Origin: a virus
Virus record (IMG/VR): IMGVR_UViG_3300037258_000150
Coordinates: 1-64,000 of that record
DNA: 64,000 nt
Strand: one strand, 5' to 3'
The notes under the pieces are model-generated. The model had not been told where the DNA came from, did no database searches, and saw only the letters and a list, made by a program, of their open reading frames with translations. Made by a program: the position numbers and the translations under genes. Each line of letters opens with the position of its first letter. Within the stretch, counting starts at the first letter, position 1. Shown piece by piece: positions 14,152-23,100 of this stretch.

Positions 14152-16233
14152 TCAATTGAACGTCAAGGTATTGATGGCCACGGTGGACTGGTTCGCGCCG
14201 TTTCCGGTGAGGCACACATAATTGGCGCCGAGGACGAGCGCCACGGTCCCGAGCGTCACGTTGCCCGTGCCGGTGGGGATGCTCACGGAGCCAGAAGTCG
14301 AAAAGGGAGTTTTCTCCCCCGCCCATTCGAGCCCCGTAGAGCCAGCCGAGCCGCCGCTATTGGTGAGATTCGCGACGAGGGAGTAGGTGCCGGCCTTCGA
14401 GCAGTTGATAAGGAACGTCGCCTGATAGCTCGTGCTGTAGTTCGGCGCCCAGGACGGGGTGGCGAAGCCGCTACCACCGAGCGTCGCGACAGCGCCAGTG
14501 GCGTTGTCGATGTAGCAATTGCCCTGGATGATCGACCCGGTACCGCTGACGACATTGCGGGTCAGGACGTAGGAGCCGGCATTCGCGGCGATTATCGCCG
14601 CTTGACGAGGTGATCCGCTCGTAACGAAAGTTGTCCAATCCTCCGCCGACTCATTGACTGGAGTGAGGCTCGTATTGGTGTTGACGTCAACCCCCGTCCA
14701 CTGCGGAACTCCACGGGAGCCGCTATTGAGCACCCCTTGGTAGTAAGCCTCCATGACGGCGGTCATTCCAGGGTCTAGAATCGCGGCGCCAGCATTGACA
14801 AGTCCAGCATTCTCATTGTTAGTCTGCCAGCCGCCCTCGTAGCAGAGCATCGAGAGGCCATCCTTTAGCCCCACGCATAGGACAGCCTCGATGTCATAGA
14901 CCGAGGTCGAGGGCGTATTGGCGAGTGGGACAGCCTGTGCCACGCTAAGCAACGTCGCCTGAATTTGCGCAATGGTGTTGCTGTACTGCCCGGAGGTGTA
15001 TCCAGTGTTGAGATACGGCGCTAGAGCCGTCGAGTAGAAGTCATTCGCCACATTCCAGCCGTTCGTCGCATATTCCGAGCGCACGTGAGATCTGAAGGCT
15101 ACTCCATTGCCTCCCGACTGCCATGCCGACACTAGCCGGACATCAGTTCCGTACCTCGCGCCAAAGACGCCCTGGAAGATGCTCGCAAAGTTGTGATTCT
15201 GATAGCAGTAGAAGGGAACTGGAGCATTGGTACCTCCATACGTGGTGGCTGCCGAAGCCCACGCAGCGATCCCGGCGCCCTCATTGTTCCACAGCTCATC
15301 TGACTGCTCGATGTAGATCGGCAGCCCCGGCGGCACCAGCGCAAAGAGCGCGTTCGCAAGGTCCGTAATGTAGGTGAAACTGGCGTCGAATAAATTCGGC
15401 AGGTTGAGCCACATGGGGCGCCCGACCGCCATACAAAAGGCCGCGAGGCACTCGAGCGGAATGCCTTCCAGTCCGTTGCCTTTGTTGTAGTAAAAGCACT
15501 GCGTATTGGCGGGCGTTGCGCGATTCGCCGATGTCATTACCGTCGAGATGAAGACGCATCCCGTCCAGTCCATGCCACGGATATAGCCGGCGTTGCGATA
15601 GGTTGCCAGAGCCTCGGGCGTGAAGGCCGAGGGTGAGAGCTTGTCGTCGATGACTGGGCTCGCGTAATAACTCGGTGGGTACGCCCAGACATTGGTAGCG
15701 CCGCCAGTGGTGCCGGTGACCTTGAAACCGGCGTTGGTGCCGACACTGTTCATGTCGAAAGTGGTGTAGGCGCCCCCAGTTCCGGGTACTACATTCGATA
15801 CCGAGGCCCCGTTGACACCGGTGACTGTCTCCGCTCCCGTACCAATAAATCCGCACTTCCAGGTGCCTTGCATCCACTGCGCGCGAGTACTGACGAAGTT
15901 GCCCGCGTTCATGAAGATTGAGAAATCGGTGGTTGGCCAACCGGCGGAATCCACGGTGGTCAGCGCCGAGCCGGCGGAGTTGAACCACCCCTTGGCCTCT
16001 CGAATCCTGTTCCGGTAGATCGCGAGGCCCTCGTAGTAGGTCGAGCCAGACCCGCCGGCTGAGATGTTCATGCCGGCTGGCAATTGCAAAATACCGGCCT
16101 TGAGCACGGCGCCAGCAGCTTCTACAACAGAGCCCCCGGCGGTCACCACCTGCGCGCGCGCCTCCCGCAGCGCACCGCCAGCCGCCACAAGTGCCGCTCC
16201 GGTGCGCGCGAGCATTTGGCGGCGCGTGACCAT
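14152..16233 (-). CDS. Tat-signal spike protein with glycosidase-like domain
   Basis: 693 residues. The N-terminus has a twin-arginine export signal: TRRQML, hydrophobic ARTGAALVAAGGAL and a site after ARA, before QVVT. The next 25 residues are a short Gly/Ala beta repeat. The core (about 60-540) looks like a TIM-barrel glycosidase-like region, with GLPIYIEQSDELWNN near 303-317 placing an acidic residue as in clan A enzymes, and many aromatic residues. A C-terminal beta-sandwich (about 550-693) resembles a carbohydrate-binding module. It likely binds or cuts surface polysaccharide. A Tat signal on a phage fibre-region protein is very unusual. Enzyme class is not certain. Confidence 0.6.
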   Translation of the reverse strand: MVTRRQMLARTGAALVAAGGALREARAQVVTAGGSVVEAAGAVLKAGILQLPAGMNISAGGSGSTYYEGLAIYRNRIREAKGWFNSAGSALTTVDSAGWPTTDFSIFMNAGNFVSTRAQWMQGTWKCGFIGTGAETVTGVNGASVSNVVPGTGGAYTTFDMNSVGTNAGFKVTGTTGGATNVWAYPPSYYASPVIDDKLSPSAFTPEALATYRNAGYIRGMDWTGCVFISTVMTSANRATPANTQCFYYNKGNGLEGIPLECLAAFCMAVGRPMWLNLPNLFDASFTYITDLANALFALVPPGLPIYIEQSDELWNNEGAGIAAWASAATTYGGTNAPVPFYCYQNHNFASIFQGVFGARYGTDVRLVSAWQSGGNGVAFRSHVRSEYATNGWNVANDFYSTALAPYLNTGYTSGQYSNTIAQIQATLLSVAQAVPLANTPSTSVYDIEAVLCVGLKDGLSMLCYEGGWQTNNENAGLVNAGAAILDPGMTAVMEAYYQGVLNSGSRGVPQWTGVDVNTNTSLTPVNESAEDWTTFVTSGSPRQAAIIAANAGSYVLTRNVVSGTGSIIQGNCYIDNATGAVATLGGSGFATPSWAPNYSTSYQATFLINCSKAGTYSLVANLTNSGGSAGSTGLEWAGEKTPFSTSGSVSIPTGTGNVTLGTVALVLGANYVCLTGNGANQSTVAINTLTFN

Positions 16234-17312
16234 CAGCCGCAGGAATTCAACGCCGCGCCATTACTGACCATCGCGTGGTCGTTGGAGAGCATCGGCTTTG
16301 ACACGCAGGTAGAGACCGGCGTATAGGTGATGACGATGATGCCTTGAGCGCCGTGGCCGAAGCCGGTGTAGGAGGCATTACCACCCCCGCCGCCACCGCC
16401 GCCGTAGAGACCGCCATTACCGGGCGGATCCGCCGAGCCGGAAGCGATGGAACCGTTGCCGCCGCCGCCACCGCCCGACCCGTGCGTAGCGTCCCATTCA
16501 GTGCCCGCGCCTCCCACTCCGCCCGCGACGCCAGCCGCCGCAGTGCCGTTGCCAAACCCGCCGCCGCCGCCGCCTCCCGATGAACTCGATGCCGCCGAGC
16601 CAGCCCCTCCCGGCACCGTGCTCGATGTACCGCCTGCGCCGCCGGTGCCGCCCACTGTGCCGCCGCCGTTGGCCCCGAGCCCTCCGGCAGTGCCCGCAGT
16701 CGTCGTGCCGCCTGCGGTGCCGGCAGAGCCCCCGCCGGCCCCTCCGCCGCCTGAGCCGCCGGTGACGTTCGCCGTGCTCGCGGCCGCACCACCCGCAGCG
16801 CCATTGCCGTTCGGGCCACCGGCGGCACCTCCGCCCGTGCCCCCGCCGTTGGTCTCGGTTGTGTAGGCGCCACCGTTGCCGCCATTAAAAAGCGTGCCGC
16901 CAATACCGCCGGTGTTGCCGGTTTGACCCCCTCCGATCCCGGCCGCGCCACTAGTTAAGGCGCCGGTCCCATGACGAGCCAGAGCGGCGGCGGTAGAGAC
17001 AATCCAAGTATCCGTCCCGCTCGCGCCTACTGTCGAACCCCCTGTACCGACCTGTAACGAAGCCCCGTTTGATATAGCAAGCGATAGGGTGACGGAATAT
17101 TGACCGCCACCTCCGCCCGTACCGATGGAAGGAGTGTTGTTGCCCGCCTGCCCCGCGCCGCCTCCGGCAATGAGTTCTACTTTATCCGCCGTACCGGGCC
17201 AGTCGCCTGGAGCCGTGAAGGTGCCCGCGCCCGTCGTCGTGATGTAGATGACATTGGCGCGCGCCAGTGTCCAAAAGGCGGCGAGAGCAATTGCGGATAG
17301 AGTCGTTTTCAT
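16233..17312 (-). CDS. Secreted glycine-rich fibre or adhesin protein
   Basis: 359 residues from ATG 17312, with a Sec signal (MKTTLSAIALAAFWTLARA, cut before NVIY). A strand-rich head of about 100 residues (TFTAPGDWPGTADKVELIAGGGAG) leads into a Gly-rich region to about residue 320, with many GGG and GGXGG runs, comparable to the polyglycine helix bundles of the S16 gp38 adhesin. The last 27 residues (VSTCVSKPMLSNDHAMVSN... ending ALNSCG) are shared with the upstream gene 17336-18211. It likely forms a sugar- or surface-binding tip. Its stop overlaps the next start by one base. Confidence 0.65.
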   Translation of the reverse strand: MKTTLSAIALAAFWTLARANVIYITTTGAGTFTAPGDWPGTADKVELIAGGGAGQAGNNTPSIGTGGGGGQYSVTLSLAISNGASLQVGTGGSTVGASGTDTWIVSTAAALARHGTGALTSGAAGIGGGQTGNTGGIGGTLFNGGNGGAYTTETNGGGTGGGAAGGPNGNGAAGGAAASTANVTGGSGGGGAGGGSAGTAGGTTTAGTAGGLGANGGGTVGGTGGAGGTSSTVPGGAGSAASSSSGGGGGGGFGNGTAAAGVAGGVGGAGTEWDATHGSGGGGGGNGSIASGSADPPGNGGLYGGGGGGGGNASYTGFGHGAQGIIVITYTPVSTCVSKPMLSNDHAMVSNGAALNSCG

Positions 17313-17335
17313 GTGGACACTTTTTCCCGGCGCCC

Positions 17336-18211
17336 TCACCCGCACGAATTCAGCGCACCGCCGTGACTCACGACCGGGTGGCCATTCGACAGCGCGGGTT
17401 TGTGCGTACAAGGGGCTGCGGGCTCGTGAAATACCACGACGTACGTATCGAAGTTGTCAGTGCTCGCCGTCGGCGCCGTGAAGGTTGCGGTGCTCGCCGT
17501 CGTCGCCGTGACGCGCTGGTCCTCGATGAGCGCGAAGTTCGTGCCCGTGGCAAACTGCCAGAAGGCACCCCCGCGTGCGGTATAGCCGGTACCGACGACT
17601 GGCGGCCCATCGGTAGAGTGCAGGATCGTCGAGAATCCAATGATGATCGCAGGCTGGCTCGACAGCGTCGGCGTGGCGCCACTCGTCACGCCATTTGGGG
17701 TGCCGGAACCAGGAGCAGGCCGCTGCGAGTTCCCGTTGTCTTCCCCCGTCACGAATGGCGCCGATGTGGAAAGGCCCGAGTACTCCACGCATGCGACGCC
17801 CTTGTAGAAACTGTTCAAGCTGCTGCCATTGAATGTCGCTGTCACGGAGTCGGCAGAGCCCCCGGTGACATTGCTCGCGTAGTAGGTCTGCGTCTCGAAA
17901 AAGTTCGTCGCGTCCTGAAGCGTCTTCACCGCCGTGAACGTATTGCCCAGGGTATCCGTCAGCGGTATCGACGTCGGGAGCGCCGTGCTCGATCCCTCTC
18001 CATCAAAGTCAGCGACGCAGAAGAGCAGGTTTCCGGTCGTCAGTGTAGTCGCAAAATTTCCGCTGGCAACGGTAGTCGTGGTGTTCGTCGTGGTGCTGTT
18101 TTGCACCAACTGGATGAACGTGCCATTCGCGTGCGCGAGAGTGCAGAGCATCGAGAGGGCGAGTGTGGAGAGAAGTGTTTTCAAGATGACGTTCCTAGTT
18201 TGTGTTCCCAT
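17336..18211 (-). CDS. Secreted beta-rich protein with ALNSCG tail
   Basis: 291 residues with a Sec signal: basic MGTQTRNVILK, hydrophobic LLSTLALSMLCTL, site AHA before NGTF. The mature protein is Thr/Ser/Gly-rich beta structure. It ends CTHKPALSNGHPVVSHGG then ALNSCG, almost the same tail as in 16233-17312. The common tail may be an attachment, cleavage or assembly tag. Lies between two other signal-bearing proteins. No enzymatic motif recognised. Confidence 0.62.
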   Translation of the reverse strand: MGTQTRNVILKTLLSTLALSMLCTLAHANGTFIQLVQNSTTTNTTTTVASGNFATTLTTGNLLFCVADFDGEGSSTALPTSIPLTDTLGNTFTAVKTLQDATNFFETQTYYASNVTGGSADSVTATFNGSSLNSFYKGVACVEYSGLSTSAPFVTGEDNGNSQRPAPGSGTPNGVTSGATPTLSSQPAIIIGFSTILHSTDGPPVVGTGYTARGGAFWQFATGTNFALIEDQRVTATTASTATFTAPTASTDNFDTYVVVFHEPAAPCTHKPALSNGHPVVSHGGALNSCG

Positions 18212-18217
18212 ACTGAC

Positions 18218-20131
18218 TCACTGTGCCGCTCCAACACTGTTGACGGTCTGACCCGCGCGCGGCTGCGCGTTCAGCCCAAAGTCGTTCACCGGGTTGATGC
18301 TTGCCGCGATTGCTGCCGCGATGGCAGCGCTGCTCGTGCCGAGCCGGATATCGCTATTCGGGAAGGTCGCGTTGTTCAAGAACTTCGGGTCAGCATAGAT
18401 CTTGCTCGTACCGCAGCTCGCCGTGCCGGACGTCCAGCGTCCCTGGTAGTCGAAGCATAGGTTATTGGTCGCCGTCATGCCGCCGATCGAGCCGATGAAG
18501 TTCGAGACGAAGCCGCTTGTACCGGGGCTGAAGACGAATATGTTGTTCGTTATCGTGAACGTGCCAACAGAGTTCGCGCCCTCATTGGCAATCTGAGCGA
18601 TATAAGGGCCGCTGGTGTCAGAGTAGCCGTTCATGAAGGTGTTGTTCTCGACGCGCACGGTTCCAGTATTGTCGCTGCTGCCGTCAAGCTCAAACGCCTC
18701 TCTAACGCTGCCGATCGCCACGTTATCCCACCACAGGCTAGGTCCACCGGCGTTGCTCCACCCGTCCATCTTCATTACGTATTTAGCGGAGTGTTCAGAC
18801 CAGTTGTGGTGCACCTCGACGTCATGGAAGCCGGTGGAACCCTCCTGGTGAAATTGGATGCACTGTCCGGTCTCGCAATTGATGATGACGTTGAAGCCGA
18901 TCTCTACCCAGGCGGCATCGGTAACGCTCGTCGTGCCGTCCATGTAGATGCCGTGATTCTCCAGCGATGACGGATCGCCCCCGGAGATGTTATGCACATA
19001 GTTGCCCATAATCGCGACGTGATACCCATTGCCGACGATACCACCAGCCTTCTGATGCGCCGCCCCGGTGCTGGTCGAATTCCACTGTACGTTCAAATTG
19101 ACGAAGCGCGTGAAATCGGCGGCGTTTTGGAGATTGAAGTTAGACGCGTCGGTCGAGCCGGGGCTGCCAGTGCAGTCCGAGCGCATATTGGAGACGGTCC
19201 AGTACTGGCCGTCAGTCGTCCCACCCGACCCGCCACGGGCATGCTGGCTGTCCGTCCCCATGAAGCCACCCTCGCCGCCGGCCGGCGTCAGGATATAAAC
19301 ATCCTCTGGAGTATTCCCATTGATCGGTCCGGGGTAGCTCGTGAAGGCGAAGTAGCCGGTACCGATCGTGCCGGTCGGCGCGGTTCCCCCTTGAGTGTGA
19401 AACCGCAGCAGACGATTGTCGTATCCGACTTCATCAGAGATCGGCGTACCGCTATTGCCCCGAATGATCTCCGAATCCCCAGGCCCGATGGTCGCCCAGA
19501 CTCCGGTGAACGTGCTGCCGCCATTGGCGTTTTGAAGGTAGCGATACGGGTGGGTGATATCGTCCACCACACCGGTCGAGTCATTCCCATTGACCGTATC
19601 GACGAAGTAGAAATGCCCAGGCTGGATGACGAAGTTGAACGGATTCCCGAGCACATCCGTGGTGTTCGCCGCGACACCGTTGACGGTGAGGCCGATGGTG
19701 TACGTCGTGCCGGGAGTGAGCGCCTTGACCGCCGCCGAGCCGATCTGCACATTCAACGCGTCAATGGCAGCGAAGCCAGGTCGAATCCCGTTCGTCACCG
19801 CCGGCACGAGATAGCGGCAGTTCGCTATAGGAGCGCCGCCGATGGTCACCTGCGCGCCGGCTGAGGTGCACATATCGGCAGCCGAGCCGAGATTCTCCCC
19901 GTAGAGGGTGAGGTATGACCCGTCGCCGAATTCCCCGTTTGTCGCACTGCCTGAGACGATGTCGGTGTAAAGCAGTACGGGTGCCGAGCCGCCCCCACCA
20001 CCAGAGAGCGCGATAATGCTGCCGCCGGCTGCGACAACACTCGAACCGGACAGCAGGACCTGCGCGCCAGCGAGCGTCGTTAAGAGGAAAGTTGCCGCGC
20101 CCAGCAGCAGTTGTTTAAGCGTCACTTTCAC
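18218..20131 (-). CDS. Secreted parallel beta-helix tailspike-like protein
   Basis: 637 residues. A Sec signal (KQLLLGAATFLLTTLAGA, cut before QVLL) leads to a short Ser/Val/Gly repeat (GSSVVAAGGSIIAL). Residues about 45-165 look like an IPT/TIG-like immunoglobulin domain (SYLTLYGENLG). From about 180 to 610 the repeating short strands and Asn/His/Gly turns (GYHVAIMGNYVHNISGGD, HHNWSEHSAKYVMKMDG) are typical of right-handed beta-helix polysaccharide lyases and tailspikes. Likely binds or cleaves host polysaccharide. The export signal conflicts with assembly into virions in the cytoplasm. Confidence 0.68.
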   Translation of the reverse strand: MKVTLKQLLLGAATFLLTTLAGAQVLLSGSSVVAAGGSIIALSGGGGGSAPVLLYTDIVSGSATNGEFGDGSYLTLYGENLGSAADMCTSAGAQVTIGGAPIANCRYLVPAVTNGIRPGFAAIDALNVQIGSAAVKALTPGTTYTIGLTVNGVAANTTDVLGNPFNFVIQPGHFYFVDTVNGNDSTGVVDDITHPYRYLQNANGGSTFTGVWATIGPGDSEIIRGNSGTPISDEVGYDNRLLRFHTQGGTAPTGTIGTGYFAFTSYPGPINGNTPEDVYILTPAGGEGGFMGTDSQHARGGSGGTTDGQYWTVSNMRSDCTGSPGSTDASNFNLQNAADFTRFVNLNVQWNSTSTGAAHQKAGGIVGNGYHVAIMGNYVHNISGGDPSSLENHGIYMDGTTSVTDAAWVEIGFNVIINCETGQCIQFHQEGSTGFHDVEVHHNWSEHSAKYVMKMDGWSNAGGPSLWWDNVAIGSVREAFELDGSSDNTGTVRVENNTFMNGYSDTSGPYIAQIANEGANSVGTFTITNNIFVFSPGTSGFVSNFIGSIGGMTATNNLCFDYQGRWTSGTASCGTSKIYADPKFLNNATFPNSDIRLGTSSAAIAAAIAASINPVNDFGLNAQPRAGQTVNSVGAAQ

Positions 20132-20143
20132 GCGGCTCCCCTA

Positions 20144-23100
20144 TCAGGAGGCGCCGCACATGAACCCGATGACATCCCCGGACACAATCGTGCCGCCGAG
20201 TGTCGCGCTGGTCGAGGTCCAGGTCGTCTGCTGGAACGTGTCGGCGGAGGTCGTCTTATCGAGCGACTTGCAGATCCATATCCCATTGTTGGCCGTGGGT
20301 AGCGTGATGACGGCTGTGGATACGCCACTCGTGCCCGAGCAGACGAAGCTGCCGATGGCCGTGCCACCAGTGAGCGTCGTCGTCGTCGCGCAGGCGCCAG
20401 TCCCTGAAGCGATGGTGAACGTAGTCCCGGTGTCATCGAGATAGGTGACGGTAGACGCAGCCACCAGTTGATTGGAACTGTTGGACCCCAGAATCAACGC
20501 ACTCGTCGGTACTGCCGCGCCGTTGACCTTGACGACACTCGTCGCCACTGTACCCACGGTCGAGATGACATCGCCAGTGAGCGCTGGCATCTGCGCGGCT
20601 GCGAGCGTCCCGGAATTCACCTCACTGGCCGCGATGGACTTGTTGGTGAGTGTCTGCGTCGCGGCTAGCCCTGTAGCAGTATCAGTGGCGGCAGGGAGCG
20701 TCCAGGTGTAATTGGTCGCGCTCGCATTGGCACTTGCCAACGCCGTCGTGCCCGTGCTCGATCCTTTGATGAGGATATCGCTGCCGGGGAACGTGTTTGC
20801 CGCGCCCCACGTCTGCGCGGTGGTGAGGCCCGCGATGGTCTGCGAGGTCGCGGGGAACGTCATCGTCGTCGCGTCGGTGCCGGCAAGAGTGAGGGAGTTC
20901 GACACGGTCAATGTCTTGCCGCTCGTCACCGAAAGGCCGGTGACGCTGGTGGCAGCGATGGTGCCCGTGCTCACCGTAGCGAGACTCGCGCCCGCCCCGA
21001 CCACCATGGCGGCCGTCGTGTTCGTGCTGCTGGTCAACGCGCTGAACGCCGTGCTGCCACCGCTGCCGCAATCGGAGCCGGTGCCGGAGACGACGCCCGA
21101 AGTGTTGACATGAAGGCACTGCGTGGAGCCCGTGATACCCGCAATCGTGAGTGCGTTCTCTACTGCATTGCCCTGATAATTCACACTGAAAACAGAGGTG
21201 CCGCCATTGACGTAGAAATCGAAAATGTTTCCCACATACGCGCTGGGGAAATTAGCAGCCCACAGCGTACCCCCGGTGCTGAACGTGGTAGGGGCAGTCG
21301 GGCCAGTTGGGTTGTAGTAGTTGTACGGCCAAGTGGTTGTGCCGGTACCCCCGGTAAAGATGGTCCCCTGCTCATATAGCGCAGAAGTGCTTGCCACTGG
21401 GTTGTACAAAAGAACCGCGCGGGCGCCAAAACTCTGAGAGAGCGACCAACTATTGGCCAGGTTGGTTTCAGCGACCTGTCCTGTGTTAGCCGGAAAGCTC
21501 GCCGTCGCAGAGCCCAACGCTCCCGTCACAGACACCAGCGTCACCGTGCCGCTCGTCGCATTGCCCATTTGTATACTGCCGGCCGTACCCGAGGCCCCGA
21601 GCGTCAACGCGCCCGCCGTGATGGACGCGTTTGTCGTGCCCGACACCGCAGTACCCGTCGAGGCATAGTAGGCGAGCTGCGCTGCCGTGCCGCTATTGAC
21701 GGTGCCGGAGCCGCCGCCGCCGCCACAGGTCGCTCCAGAACCGGCGACCACGCCCGAGGTATTCACCTGCAAGCACTGCGTAGAACCGGTGATTGCGGAA
21801 AGCGTCAACCCGGAAGCCGTCGCAGCCCCCAGCGTCGGGGTGGTGAAGGTCGGTGAGGTCGCGAATACGATGTTGCCGGTACCGGTCGCCCCCGCCGCCG
21901 TGACGCCGCCAATTGAGATATCGGTGCCGAAGGTCTGCAACGCGCTGAAGGTCTGCGCGAGGTTCAGCTCCGGGACGGTGCCGGTGTTCGCCGGAAAGGT
22001 CGCGGTGTAGTTCGTCGCGCCAGCATCGGAGGTCGTCAGCGTCACAGCGCCCGTGGATGAGCCCAGGAGGTCGAGGTTGTCGGTCGTCGTGAAGCTCGCG
22101 CCGCTCCCCACCACCATGGCGGCGGTGGTATTGGTCGCGCTGGAGAGAGACGAGAAGGGCAGCGTCGCGGTGGTCGTGCAGCCGATTAGCTGCCCAGAGC
22201 TATTGCTCGCGATGCAAGTCTGACTCGCCGGTACCGTGGCGCCGTTCACCTGGTCAGCGTTCAGGACCCCGGTGCCGGAGAAGGTGAGCGTGCCGCCGGT
22301 GCCCACCGTCATGGTGGCAGTCGTATTGGTCGCGGTCGTGATGGCGGAGAAGGCCGGCGCGCCCCCGCAGCCGGCGCCTGAACCCGCCACGACGCCGGAG
22401 GTGTTCACCTGAAGGCACTGAGTGGAGCCTGTGATCGAGGAGAGGGTGAGCCCCGAGGCCGTGGCAGCGCCGAGGGTCGGGGTGACGAGCGAGGGCGACG
22501 TGGCGAAGACGACGGCGCCCGCGCCCGTTTCACCCGTCACGGCGGCAGCGAAGTTCGCACTTGACGGGGTGGCCAAGAAGGTGGCGACGCCCGTGCCGAG
22601 GCCTGAGACGCCAGTCGCGATGGGCAAACCGACCAGGTTCGTCGCGGTGCCGCCGGAGGGAGTGCCGAGTGCACCCCCATTGACGACGGGCGCGCCGGCC
22701 GTGCCGACGTTGATGGCGAGCGCGGTAGCGACCCCAGTGCCAAGGCCGGTGAGGCCTGAGAGCGGAGAACTGGTGGCGGTGATCGTGCCGGAGCCGGTCG
22801 CGGCGAGACTCGCGCCGGTGCCGACTAGCATGGCGGCGGTGGTGTTGGTGCTGCCGGTAAGGGCGCTGAATGCGGTCGCGCCGGTCGCGCTCGCAGTGAT
22901 GGTCTGATTGGGCCAGGAGCCGGTGATCGTGACGTTGGTGCCGGCGACGAGACTTGGAGTGGTAGTACCGGAGCCGCCACTGGTCACTGCCAAGGGCGTC
23001 GCTAGCACGAGAGTCGGCATCGAAATGGCAGATACCCCGCTGGAACCAGTGTGGTTAAACAGCAGGCTGCTAGTTGGATTGGTACCAGTTCCTATTTGAT

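Noticed and set aside
16447-16866. Long plus-strand Pro-rich frame opposite the glycine-rich fibre gene
   Set aside because: It is the reverse complement of Gly-rich codons and has no start signals; the minus-strand gene has a signal peptide and couplings.
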